Under the pieces are notes generated by a model. The model saw nothing but the letters and a program-made list of their open reading frames with translations, searched no databases and was not told the DNA's origin. Both the position numbers and the translations under genes were made by a program. A stretch of DNA of 64,000 nt from CAVWCQ01 sp963753545 (GTDB taxonomy: Bacteria; Chloroflexota; Anaerolineae; Aggregatilineales; Aggregatilineaceae): NCBI GenBank assembly GCA_963753545.1, contig CAVWCQ010000008.1, positions 4,121,123 to 4,185,122 on the forward strand. The letters are read 5' to 3'. The stretch's first letter is position 1. Each line of letters opens with the position of its first letter. This document shows positions 38,700 to 47,590 of this stretch, piece after piece.

Positions 38700-40320
38700 G
38701 AGCTGCGACCAGCCGGTAGCATTCTGCTTTGGGTCCATGCTGGCCGCTGCGCGCAAAATCCTGCTCAACCTGCCCATCCTGCTCCAGGGCCTTGAGCGCC
38801 TCCATCACCGGCTTGCGCGGCGAGCGCAGCGCGCGGTAGATATCGCGCACCGACAACCCGGCAGGATTGGACAGACAGCAGCTTGAGGATGCGCATTTCC
38901 AGCCGGGCTTCTTCACTCTCGCCCAGGTCATGCAGCAGCCGGTGGGCCGAGATGCCCGCCAGGTTTCCACGATCTGCTGGGCACGATACCAATGCGCCGC
39001 ACGCACCACCGGACGGTTTGGCCGCCGCTCACCTAAAGCGATCCAGTCCAGCGCAGCCAGGATGATGGCAACTTTCAGCGCCTGGACGTGCAGCCGCCCA
39101 TAGACCGTGCGCAGCCGGTCATCCAGCGAGGAGTTCGGTGCAGTCATCTGGCGCAGCACCTGCTCGTAGGTGTGCAGAGGCTCCCAAATCTCGGAGGCGA
39201 CCAGCGACCAGGGCTCAAGCGGTGGCTGCTTGTCGCCAATTGCTTCTGGCGTCGGGTGGCTCGGGCAGTGCTTCATGCAGGTGGCGTAGCTGCCGCACCA
39301 GGTTTTCCGGCATGGTGGTGTCCGCTGCGCCTGGGCGTTCGGCGTAATCCGGTTCCGGCGTGAGCAGCACAAAGCGGGCCAGCGTGCCGTTATACCAATC
39401 GTTGGGCGTGAGAGAGGTGGACAGTTCAGCCGGTGTTGCTGCCCCCAGGATGGACAGGGCCGCATCGCGAATGACCACCAATCCCCGGTTGTTGGTGTTG
39501 GAATCCAGGTAGTCCGGGCAGTCGTAAAGCTGCATGAGCAGTTCTTTCATCCCCGACATATAGTCCCGGCCAAACGATTTGAACAGCGCGGACAGCTCAT
39601 CCCGCAGGATGCCGCGCTGGGCGGCATAGCGGTTGCCTTTGATCAGCCGTTCCCGGTCGCGGTAGGCAATCTCATCGAAGTTGGGCGGCAAGATTCCCGC
39701 CCAACATACTCATGAATGCTTCGGGTGAACCGGGCTGGGGCAGAATGAGATGAGGCATGGCCGCGCGCGCCACATCATTGGCCAGATTCAGTCCGGCGGA
39801 TTTCCGATAGTAGGTCGAGACGGCTACCGACATGATGTACAGGTTGGGGAAAACGCGCTGCCGCCAGGGCGTGTGGATGTACAACCGCCGCCCAATGGCC
39901 AGCGCGGCCAGCCACAACCCTGCTCCTTCATGAAAGCGCAGCGGCGTTTCATTCGCGGCACGGCTCGCCCAAGCCATATATTCATTCAGCCAGTTTCCAA
40001 CTTCCGCCGCCTGTTTTTCCTGGTCGTCGGTAAGACAAGCCGCTTCCGGTAACACAGGAACGAGATTCACATCACTGGATCGCGGCTGGCACTCCTCCGG
40101 TGGCAAACCGTAGGGATCTATGGCGAGAATGGCGCGCAACACATCTGGCCCTAACCAGCGGCGCAGCACATTCATATCGTCAGGGCGGGCCACCTCCAGG
40201 TGCGACAGAAGCAAGCGTGCCAGTGGGCTGCAAGACAGTATCCTGCCAGTCCAGCCCGACCATTGCCCGAGCAAATACATAGACATCGTGAGGGGATAAC
40301 TTCGTTTCAGTGGGAGACAT
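38629..40320 (-). CDS. DUF3987-family primase-helicase-like protein (several frameshifts)
   Basis: About 560 codons. The coding frame begins MSPTETKLSPHDVYVFARAM at 40320 and continues through shifts near 40235, 39685, 39240, 38955 and 38875. The DUF3987 core is clear: WLNEYMAWASRAANETPLRF, NLYIMSVAVSTYYRKSAGLN (the P-loop position), then GILRDELSALFKSFGRDYMS, LVVIRDAALSILGAATPAEL and WYNGTLARFVLL. The C-terminus is a winged-helix-like segment (VRDIYRALRSPRKPVMEALKA). Such proteins accompany primases in phages and ICEs. A 20-codon leader frame with its own ribosome site overlaps the start. Confidence 0.72.
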
Positions 40321-40369
40321 CGTAGGTAGCTCGCATCCAATACAAACCAATCAATGGTGGTGGTGTCAT
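40307..40369 (-). CDS. 20-aa leader ORF overlapping the DUF3987 start
   Basis: MTPPPLIGLYWMRATYDVSH starts at ATG 40369 with AAGGAGT correctly placed and ends in TGA at 40307, fourteen bases past the DUF3987 ATG at 40320, which has no ribosome site of its own. This fits translational coupling. Alternatively a missed indel joins it to the main gene as its N-terminus. Confidence 0.4.
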   Translation of the reverse strand: MTPPPLIGLYWMRATYDVSH

Positions 40370-40555
40370 GGTGGACTCCTTGCACTGGATCGTTTCATGG
40401 ATTAAGCGTACCGAGTGGAGGGTGAAAAAGCCGTCGAATTATGTATAGTTCGCGGGGAATATTCCTCAGCCCCAATAGAAAATTCCACAAATGATTGTGG
40501 AATTTTCTATATCTTTATTAGTATATAAATTACAGGGAACTACTCAGATTTCTAC

Positions 40556-41173
40556 TCACCAGACGGTCATCAGGCCCCATGTCAGGAGGACCGCCATCAC
40601 ACTGACGACAGCCCCGAGGCTCACTTGCCGCAGGGTGTGATGTCCCGTGACAACCCTCGCCCAGGCCGTCGCGCTGATGACACCAATAGCACCAACCACC
40701 AGCGGCACCCGATTCAGATCGCCCAGCACCAGGAAGGTGGTGAGAATGCCTGTGACGACGCCGACATGCGCCGAGAGTTTGGTATAGCGGGCATTCACCA
40801 GATATTGGAGCGGCCCCCAGACACACAAGGTCGTCAGCGCAAAAATGAGCCGGTAGGGTGCGTCCAACTGCACCGCCAGCCCAACGCACAGGACCATACT
40901 CAACCAGAACACCAGGTAGACCGGACGGCGCGTTCCTCGCTGATAGATGTATCGTCCACGTCGGCGAGCCACCTGGGCAATCGTCCAGGCGGGAACCACG
41001 ATGATCACCGCCATGAACGCTACCCACCCTAACATCTCACCCGGCGTCGCATCCTTCAGCACGACCACCAACGCGGGAATAAATACGCTAACAGGATGAA
41101 ACAGAAACCCCAACCAGTAGCCGAGACGGTTTTGGTTGTGCGGAGCGGGATCGCTCAAATCGTCACGCAGCAT
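40556..41173 (-). CDS. PAP2-like membrane phosphatase
   Basis: 205 aa, intact, about six hydrophobic helices. The C-terminal half keeps PAP2-type signatures: TKLSAHVGVVTG (counterpart of PSGH) and ARVVTGHHTLRQV (counterpart of SRxxxxxHxxxD, with Gln in place of the last Asp). Family members remove phosphate from lipid or isoprenoid phosphates. It is the last gene of a four-gene unit with XRE, ImmA and a 7TM protein, overlapping the 7TM gene by 19 bp. The substitution in the third motif leaves the activity uncertain. Confidence 0.7.
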   Translation of the reverse strand: MLRDDLSDPAPHNQNRLGYWLGFLFHPVSVFIPALVVVLKDATPGEMLGWVAFMAVIIVVPAWTIAQVARRRGRYIYQRGTRRPVYLVFWLSMVLCVGLAVQLDAPYRLIFALTTLCVWGPLQYLVNARYTKLSAHVGVVTGILTTFLVLGDLNRVPLVVGAIGVISATAWARVVTGHHTLRQVSLGAVVSVMAVLLTWGLMTVW

Positions 41174-42148
41174 AGTGCCTCCACCAGGTGTTCATATTCT
41201 GGATGCCGAGAGACCGTATCCTGGATATGAGCGCTCAGTTTACAGCCCACCGGATCGTGTGGGTCCACGCGCTGATAATGATCCAGGATCGTGATCAACT
41301 TCAGATAAATTCCAATTTCCATGAGTTCCGGTCGTACCCAATGCCACCAGGGAATAGGTTGACGGCTTAAGGAAACCCGTTGGGACAAGCGATGTTCGAG
41401 CGCCGCAAGAACTCCGGTAGCGCCGCCAATAGCGCGGCAGCAGGAGGAAGGCCAGCCAGCGATGTGGAACCAGAAGAACGACCAGGCAAGGAGCCCCAAT
41501 CGGACCACGCAGCATCAGATTAGGCAGTGGGTTTTCGTGTCCTGTGAGCAGGATCGGTGGGATAAAGACCACGGCTAACGCCGCGGTGAACGCAAACGTC
41601 CCCGTTAAAACCAGGCCAGCCAGATGTTTGATACGCATCACCTCCACCTGCTCCTGGTGAACCATGTGCCAGCTCATAGGCACAAACACCCCGATGCCCT
41701 GCAGCAGCCCATACAACTCCACGAACCACCTCATCAGATACGTCGCCTGAAGATACGACAACCACCTGACCCGATACGCGAGCAGCAGACCCGGCACGGT
41801 CAGCGCTAGCGGCGGTGCCATCCACACCAGCCACCAGTACTCGCGCCGCACCGGATAGACATGGGACGAACTCTCGACAAAATGCCGGGTAAGCAGCGCA
41901 TAGGCGGTTGTAAGGGCGAGAATGGCCAGCAAACCCAAGGCAGTGGTGATGGGGTAATTCCCAAAGCTGCCGTCCAACCACGTTTGAACGGCTGGCACAC
42001 GTAAGATAAACAGAGCGGTCATACTGGCAAACAACGACCGGATGAGCAGAACATCCCGGGTCAGCGGCTGTTGACGATGATGTCCGCGATACAGGGTATA
42101 CGCCATGAAGCCGCAGACAACCAGACAGAGGAGCCAGGCTTCAATCAT
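41155..42148 (-). CDS. Seven-helix membrane protein, MAB_1171c / DUF6545-like (one frameshift)
   Basis: About 330 aa: seven hydrophobic helices (for example LCLVVCGFMAYTLYR, IRSLFASMTALFILRVP and LAGLVLTGTFAFTAALAVVFI) followed by a cytoplasmic tail, which is in the next frame after a +1 shift near 41425 (GVLAALEHRLSQRVSLSRQP, then RPELMEIGIYLKLITILDHY). Helix count, tail and gene order match the MAB_1171c putative transporters found beside XRE and ImmA/IrrE genes in actinobacteria. Its function is not known; a receptor role is possible. It overlaps the ImmA gene by 8 bp and the PAP2 gene by 19 bp. Confidence 0.65.
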
Positions 42149-42656
42149 TGTAGGCCAAACTCCACGTAAAGCGCTTCAATTCATCAATACTGGTCTCGGG
42201 ATGTGTGAGAGCGGTCATCCGTCCGGCAATCAGTATTTCACGCTGCAAGCAATAGACAAAAGCCTCTGCCTCCTGTTCCTGCCAGGACGCCTCCGGCTCC
42301 CACTGACGGCAGTGACCCGTAGGCGTGGCTTGTTCCATCAGGTTGGACAGCAGTTCCGCTGGTAGCACATCATCCAGCGGATGAGGCTCATGCTTCAGAA
42401 TGAGATGGCCCAGTTCATGGAGAATATGATGCACCTGATGAATCGGGTGGGTAGCGCAGTCATAGAAGACATAGTCTGCCGTATCCGCTCGGATCCACAT
42501 CCCATGCAGTCCGGGCTTGAACCGAGCTGGTTTGAGAACAATGTCGCGCTGTCGCATCTGAACCAGATAGGCAACAAAATCGGGGACCGAAAACTGGCGA
42601 AAATCGTACTGCAACTGGCGAATCACTTCAAGCGAGTGTCGCTTCACATCAGTCAT
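42141..42656 (-). CDS. ImmA/IrrE-family metallopeptidase
   Basis: 171 aa, intact. Zinc protease motif HHILHELGHLILKH (His80, Glu81, His84) with a likely third ligand in WQEQEAEAFVYCL. Family members cleave or displace XRE-type repressors, switching on mobile-element or stress genes, as ImmA does with ImmR in ICEBs1. The XRE gene is 145 bp upstream on the same strand. Here the pair sits in an operon with a 7TM protein and a PAP2-like phosphatase, which suggests that the switch is tied to a membrane signal. Confidence 0.88.
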   Translation of the reverse strand: MTDVKRHSLEVIRQLQYDFRQFSVPDFVAYLVQMRQRDIVLKPARFKPGLHGMWIRADTADYVFYDCATHPIHQVHHILHELGHLILKHEPHPLDDVLPAELLSNLMEQATPTGHCRQWEPEASWQEQEAEAFVYCLQREILIAGRMTALTHPETSIDELKRFTWSLAYND

Positions 42657-42800
42657 GAAAATCCTCCTCGTGAACCCCCGCGCACGTGGCGTGCATGCAG
42701 CATGCCATTTTCACAAAGCTGATAAATATAAACCGATGTGGGGTAAGAGCCAAAACGAGAGTTGGACAAAGATCACAAGCGTAGGGAAATCGTGGGAAAG

Positions 42801-43241
42801 CTAGCCTGCTTCATCATCAAAAAACGCAGGAGTCTGGCGGCCCGCTTTACGTTCTCGCTCCGATGATTCGACCCATTTGATGATCTTGAGAATATCCTGC
42901 TGCGCTTCGGGAGATAATCCAGTTGCCCGAAAAGCGATTTCAGCGACAGGGCCAGGGAGTTCCTTTGACTGTTGTCCGGTCAGGGCGGCATAACATTCCT
43001 GATACGACGTGCATTCAAAGAACGTCAAAGGCACGTCAAAGAAGCGCGCTAATTCTTTCAGGGTAGGCACCGTGGGGTTTTTGTTGCGGCCCGTCCGTAG
43101 TTGGTTGATCGTCGCATGACTGATCCGAACCTGTTCCGCCACTTCCTGAGTGAGATACGGGCGTCCTTCCGGATGTAACCGGTTGGCAAACAGAAAGTTG
43201 ATCAGGTCTTTCAGTGGAAGTGGTTCTGCCTCTTTGCTCAC
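42801..43241 (-). CDS. XRE-family transcriptional regulator
   Basis: 146 aa, intact. Helix-turn-helix at about residues 26-70: YLTQEVAEQVRISHATINQL, RTGRNKNPTVPTLKELARFF, DVPLTFF. The C-terminal half (LSPEAQQDILKIIKWVESSE) is helical and may dimerise. It is likely the repressor of its own operon and the substrate or partner of the ImmA-type protease. Divergent from the response-regulator gene, with the shared 200-bp AT-rich intergenic region holding the regulatory sites. Confidence 0.88.
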   Translation of the reverse strand: MSKEAEPLPLKDLINFLFANRLHPEGRPYLTQEVAEQVRISHATINQLRTGRNKNPTVPTLKELARFFDVPLTFFECTSYQECYAALTGQQSKELPGPVAEIAFRATGLSPEAQQDILKIIKWVESSERERKAGRQTPAFFDDEAG

Positions 43242-43446
43242 GCTATGTTCCTTTCCCCCATAACTAGCTTGATGATACCAGCAAAAACCTTCGGTCTCAA
43301 TTAGTACTATTGTACCTTGTCATAAAATTTTGAAGATTATGAAATGATACTATAATAGAAGCTATTCTACGAATTTCATCGCAGCCGCAATTTTATCTAC
43401 TCCTCCCCAGGAGTCAGACCTACGAGGGCTTTCTGAGAAAGGAAGA

Positions 43447-44082
43447 ATGAGGTTGAATATCAGGGTTGCTGTCATCGATGACCAGGATATTATCCGGTTA
43501 GGCATTAAACAATTTCTTTCTGAGGTATCGGTTCTACGTTTTGTCGGCGGGTTTTGCTCTATAGAAGCCTTTTGCAGTGCTGATTTAGGCCGAAACGTCG
43601 ATGTTATTTTATTGGATGATTCACTCCCGGACATCGAAACTCCGGCAGCAATCCAGTGCCTTCAGCGCCATAACCCGGCAGCAGCTGTCCTGCTGCTTGG
43701 GTCGCGGTTGACACCTCAAAACATTCATCAGGCCCTCCACCTGGGTGCCTCCGGCGTCGTCTGCAAGTATGAACCAACGGAAGATTTACTGGCTATCGGT
43801 ATTCGCCATGCGCACGCTGGAAAAACGTACCTGTCCCCTATGGCAGCTTTGATAGCGAGTCGCTTAGCCGCTATCCCTGCCCTCTCTCAGGAATTGCGTG
43901 AAGTGCTGGACCTTATCGCCCAAAAATATACGGTTGCGCAAATGGCGGAAGCGCTCAATCTTGCTCAAAGAACAGTCTACAAACGTCGTGATCGGCTGCG
44001 TGAGCTTCTTGGCGTGGAAACCAATGAACAGATTGTACCTGCCGCGATCCAGCTCGGGTTGATTTGTCCTCCGGAGGATTAA
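43447..44082 (+). CDS. Orphan NarL-type response regulator 1
   Basis: 211 aa, intact. Receiver with acidic pair in RVAVIDDQDI, phospho-Asp in VILLDDSLPD and Lys in SGVVCKYEP. The C-terminal HTH region reads LDLIAQKYTVAQMAEALNLA, QRTVYKRRDRLRELLGVETN. A TATAAT at 43351 in an AT-rich segment may be the -10 element. No histidine kinase gene is nearby. It is followed by a second regulator of the same build, so this looks like a tandem duplication. Confidence 0.85.
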   Translation: MRLNIRVAVIDDQDIIRLGIKQFLSEVSVLRFVGGFCSIEAFCSADLGRNVDVILLDDSLPDIETPAAIQCLQRHNPAAAVLLLGSRLTPQNIHQALHLGASGVVCKYEPTEDLLAIGIRHAHAGKTYLSPMAALIASRLAAIPALSQELREVLDLIAQKYTVAQMAEALNLAQRTVYKRRDRLRELLGVETNEQIVPAAIQLGLICPPED

Positions 44083-44198
44083 TCAGGTCGGAAAATTACC
44101 GAACCATCGGTAAAATTGCCCTCTGGGTATACCTAAATTCCATAGAAACTGCCTCATCGCCTGCGGTATGCTACAAGCAGGCATTCAGGAGAGGCACT

Positions 44199-44840
44199 AT
44201 GACGGTTCAGGTCGTGATTGCGGACGAAATGGATTTGGCCCTCGAAGGCATCAAGACGATCCTGCGCCTGCATGCGATGTTTCAAGTTATTGGCACCCAT
44301 CGGGCGCTTGCGGACTTAGTCGAGGCTCTCAAAGCCCAACCGCCCGATGTCGTTCTGTTCGGAGATCGCCTGGAGCCGGATATGGATGTCCTCCAACTCG
44401 TGGAGCGGGTGCAGCAAGCAGCGTCGCGCGCACGGCTCCTCGTCCTGGGAACGCTACCGAGCGGCTTGATTGTGCAGGAACTGCTCAGCTGCGGCGCAGC
44501 CGGATATCTGTATAAGAACGATCCCCTCAGCAGCTGTCTAGCGGAAGCCATCCACACAGTGCTGCAGGGTCGCCCCTACCTCTCTCCCACCGCCAACGCG
44601 GAATATCTGTTAGCGATGCAAACAGATCGCGCCGGTTGGCGGCTGGATCCCGAAGCACGCGATGTTTTGCGACTGCTTGCCCAAGGTCAGCGACCTCAGG
44701 AAATTGCCTTTCAGCGTCATGTTCCGGTCCGGCGTGTTTATAATGTCTGTGAGCGCCTCCGCCGCCGTTTCGGGGTGGAAACCAATGAGGAGCTTATGGT
44801 ACGCGCAGCAGAAGAAGGTTTTCTTCACATGAAGGAACGT
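44199..44840 (+). CDS. Orphan response regulator 2, lacking the phospho-acceptor Asp
   Basis: ATG 44199 with AGGAGAGG upstream. Same architecture as the preceding gene (receiver, then VLRLLAQGQRPQEIAFQRHV and RRVYNVCERLRRRFGVETNEE). In the receiver the strand that should hold the phosphorylated Asp reads VVLFGDRLEP, with Gly at that position, while the first acidic pair (VVIADEMD) and the Lys (YLYKND) remain. It may act as an unphosphorylated (atypical) regulator. There is no stop codon before the YdeI-like start at 44841, so either a fusion or a lost stop has to be assumed. Confidence 0.75.
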
Positions 44841-45194
44841 ATGAAACAAACAACCCAAGAACTCCCTATCCTCGAATTCCAATCCTCCGACGACCTGCGA
44901 ACATGGCTTATGGAAAATCATGAGACATCCGACGGAATATGGATTCGGATCTACAAGGCGAATTCCGGGCTCAGTCGATCTCTTTTGAAGAGGTGCTTGA
45001 CGAAGGGTTATGCTTTGGCTGGAGCGAAAGCATGAGACGTAAGGTGATGAGCGCTCTTATCTACAGCGCTTCACGCCAGACGGAAAAAGGGTACTACCTC
45101 AAAACGCAACCTGGAACACGTTGAGCGACTCATCAGAGAAGGGAAAATGATGCCTGTCGGGCTGAAAGCGCTAGGAATCAAAGAAGGAGATTGA
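44841..45194 (+). CDS. YdeI/OmpD-associated family protein (several frameshifts)
   Basis: From ATG 44841 (MKQTTQELPILEFQSSDDLR), preceded by AAGGA. The family pattern is clear: LRTWLMENHETSDGIWIRIYK, SISFEEVLDEGLCFGWSES, KKGYYLKTQPGT-like, then NLEHVERLIREGKMMPVGLK. Frames shift near 44975, 45040 and 45115; stop TGA at 45192. Relatives are annotated as bacteriocin-protection or YdeI-like, with no firm biochemical role. The reading frame is open from response regulator 2, so a regulator-YdeI fusion is possible. Confidence 0.7.
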
Positions 45195-45321
45195 TCTGAG
45201 CTTGGTGTATCACAGCAGTGAGTATATAAGTTTGCGAAAGGCTGCGCTGCTGCTTTGGGGCTGAGACGAATATCCATTTTATTGCCCTAGCTGCCAAAGA
45301 AGCTTTTTACCATGATACTTG

Positions 45322-46245
45322 CTAGCGTGCTATTCCAGCACGCTTAAGACGTTCTTCTACTTCTCCTTCAAGCTGAGTAGCGAACTCGAAAACGCTGCGT
45401 ATAGATTTTTTACGAGCATCGAAAAGTCTCGCCCATAGTCCCGCAGCCCATGCTATCTGATATTCTTGAGTAGTCCAGCACCGACCAGATGCGGCAACAT
45501 AAGCATCTAGAAATGCAGCACTCTCTTCAATAGTAGATTGCCCAAATGAGAACAATGCGGCAGCGACGCCCGCTATAGCTGGTTCCGATAGGGAGACAAT
45601 AGAATCCCAGTCATCAACTGCCAAAAGATGCCCATTTTCCCATCGGATATTGTCAGACCACCAGTCCCCGTGGCCGATCACGGATGGGAGCTTGTTTTCT
45701 CGAATGACTGCCCGTGCTAGTCTGGCAGAACGCTCAATCCATTGAGGGTCTTGCTGCGTATTGAGGTCTTCAGCAATATCAGTAGCGGGAGGCCATGATT
45801 CTCCCGGATCATCCCAGCGTAGAAATCCCCATGCGGGAGATAGCTGGGGAAATGCTTCGGCAGGAGGAGCTAGTTTTACGAGATCTGCCAGGACATGTCC
45901 AAGTTTTTCCGCAGTCTCCAATCCGCGAGCGAGAGAGTGGCCGCCCGGCAAGTAGCATTCGAATGAGACGGCGAGACTATCCTGTTTTGCCGGAGGGCCA
46001 AGTGGTTCAGGACACGGAAAACCTGCTTCCCACATGTGCCGGTGCACTCGCCAGCATGACACCAACCGTTCATGCCAGGGTCTAACTTTTACGACTATAC
46101 ACCTATTATCATCCAAGATGACTCCGAAAACAGCAGAGGAGTAGCCAGCCTCGAACATAACATCACCCAGTGGCGATTTCAAGTTGGCTTCACACCAAGC
46201 AGAGAGATTTTCTTTTGACACAACGGGACGTTGTCGGCTACCCAT
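45322..46245 (-). CDS. Aminoglycoside phosphotransferase-like (APH) kinase
   Basis: 307 aa, intact. The APH/choline-kinase fold shows the Brenner motif VIGHGDWWSDNIRW (HxDxxxxN) and the metal-binding Asp in HLLAVDDWDSI. The N-lobe Lys is in CIVVKVRPW. Such enzymes phosphorylate antibiotics, sugars or other small molecules; the substrate cannot be told. It is monocistronic cargo of the element. Confidence 0.82.
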   Translation of the reverse strand: MGSRQRPVVSKENLSAWCEANLKSPLGDVMFEAGYSSAVFGVILDDNRCIVVKVRPWHERLVSCWRVHRHMWEAGFPCPEPLGPPAKQDSLAVSFECYLPGGHSLARGLETAEKLGHVLADLVKLAPPAEAFPQLSPAWGFLRWDDPGESWPPATDIAEDLNTQQDPQWIERSARLARAVIRENKLPSVIGHGDWWSDNIRWENGHLLAVDDWDSIVSLSEPAIAGVAAALFSFGQSTIEESAAFLDAYVAASGRCWTTQEYQIAWAAGLWARLFDARKKSIRSVFEFATQLEGEVEERLKRAGIAR

Positions 46246-46562
46246 CGATGAAACACCTCCATACTAACTGCTCAGAATTTGTTGTAAAGGGGCAAATTTT
46301 TCGTGTCCCCACTATGTTTTAGGCAATCTGACGTGAAGATGAATGGTGCTTCCTAGGCAAGCATTGGCCTTGTAACGAATAGCACCCGTTCCCTGAATAG
46401 CGATAATTACATGAGAAGAGTTTAGAACTCGTCGTAGGATTCTTCCAGTAGAATGCCGATGTTGGATGGGGAAATAACTCCTTGCCTATCGAAGACTATT
46501 TTACTTCATTGCTCATGAGTTTTCCTTTCGGGGACATTGTGCATGTCCCCTTTTATTGTCGC
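46246..46562. other. Intergenic region with a possible kinase remnant and a hairpin
   Basis: 317 bp. On the minus strand 46312-46440 encodes a stretch ending GSTIHLHVRLPKT before TAG, which resembles the last strand of a HATPase domain and may be the tail of a lost histidine kinase. A hairpin lies at 46530-46554. No intact gene. Confidence 0.35.
46530..46554 (+). terminator. Hairpin with T-run
   Basis: GGGGACAT / ATGTCCCC with a 5-nt loop followed by TTTTATT. It lies just past the 3' end of the minus-strand SRPBCC gene, though its T-run is on the plus strand. Confidence 0.45.
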
Positions 46563-47039
46563 TTAGACTTGCATGGCTTCCAACAGTTCGTCCATCATCG
46601 ACCAGCTTTCAGCCGCGCCGCTTTCCAGGCCTGCTTCCAACATGCCATCGCGAGCTTCCACCGATTGGAAAACAGAGGAATCTGTCACGAAGGTTTTGCC
46701 GTCTCGTTCTTCCAAGAGGATGGTTTCCAGCAGAACATGCCCCGGCATTCCTTCAAATTCAAAGGTATAAACAAGGCGTTCGGGGCTGGTGACATCATGA
46801 TAGACCCCATGAAAGGCGAATTCATTGCCATCCGCATCACGGTCAACGAAGCGCCAAACGCCACCAGCTTTCGCTTCCATTTTGTCTACAGTCGTGGTTG
46901 TACTGCGGAATCCCCACCATTGGGTAACGAGTTTGGGGTCAGTCATCGCTTTGAAGACTAATTCACGGGGCGCGTTGAATTCGCGGGTCAAGGTCACCAT
47001 CTGGCTTCCAGGTTCGGCAATTAGGGTGTGCTTAGTCAT
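46563..47039 (-). CDS. SRPBCC (AHSA1-like) domain protein
   Basis: 158 aa, intact. START-like lipid or ligand-binding fold: VTLTREFNAPRELVFKAMTD, KLVTQWWGFRSTTTTVDKME, GGVWRFVDRDADGNEFAFHG and LLEAGLESGAAESWSMMDEL. Its start overlaps the end of the ArsR gene by 8 bp. ArsR-AHSA1 pairs are common; the regulator probably controls the pair. Function unknown. Confidence 0.88.
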   Translation of the reverse strand: MTKHTLIAEPGSQMVTLTREFNAPRELVFKAMTDPKLVTQWWGFRSTTTTVDKMEAKAGGVWRFVDRDADGNEFAFHGVYHDVTSPERLVYTFEFEGMPGHVLLETILLEERDGKTFVTDSSVFQSVEARDGMLEAGLESGAAESWSMMDELLEAMQV

Positions 47040-47358
47040 TGTTTTGCTCCTCTTCTTGCATTGTTTTTAACAGCTCGTCCAAGCGTTCATAACGTTCTTC
47101 GATGAGGCTGCGATAGTTCACCACCCAGTTGAAGACTTCCGCCAAGGGCTCAGGGCGCAGTTCATACCAGTGCTTTTGCGCCTCTTGGCGTACTTGTACC
47201 AGCCCTACATCGCGCAGAACTTTGAGTTGTTTGGAAACCCCTGGTTGGCTGATTTCCAGAAGCTCTGCCAGTTCGTTGACCGTATGGGGGCGCACTCGGA
47301 GCAAGTCCAAGATTTGCCGTCTTGTTGGGTCGGCTACCGCATCGAATGTCGTTATCAT
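47032..47358 (-). CDS. ArsR-family transcriptional regulator
   Basis: 108 aa, intact. Winged helix: FDAVADPTRRQILDLLRVRP, NELAELLEISQPGVSKQLKV, LRDVGLVQVRQEAQKHWYEL. No cysteine metal site is seen, so a metal is not the likely signal. First gene of the ArsR-SRPBCC pair. Confidence 0.9.
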   Translation of the reverse strand: MITTFDAVADPTRRQILDLLRVRPHTVNELAELLEISQPGVSKQLKVLRDVGLVQVRQEAQKHWYELRPEPLAEVFNWVVNYRSLIEERYERLDELLKTMQEEEQNND

Positions 47359-47424
47359 GTTTATAATATACCATATTGGTTATATAACTGTCAAGGAATA
47401 TAAGATTAAATTTGTGTTAGAAAA

Positions 47425-47590
47425 TTAGATAGTAAGTGATGCGAGCTCCAAGTTGTAATCAATGATAAACCATAAAGTCAGCCAATAGTGGTACTCATCG
47501 GATTTGGAGAAAGATAAGGTTTTACGGACATAGCGCCCGATACGCTGCCGTAAAGTATTATTCCAGCGTTCAATATGAGCGGTTTCTCCT
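47425..47590 (-). pseudogene. IS1-family transposase, C-terminal remnant
   Basis: The minus-strand frame reads TAHIERWNNTLRQRIGRYVR, KTLSFSKSDEYHYWLTLWFI, the conserved end of IS1 InsB transposases (ER-NNTLRQR and KTLSFSK motifs). Upstream sequence is lost at about 47583, where HEAT-repeat coding DNA begins on the other strand. The rest of the IS is absent. Confidence 0.75.
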
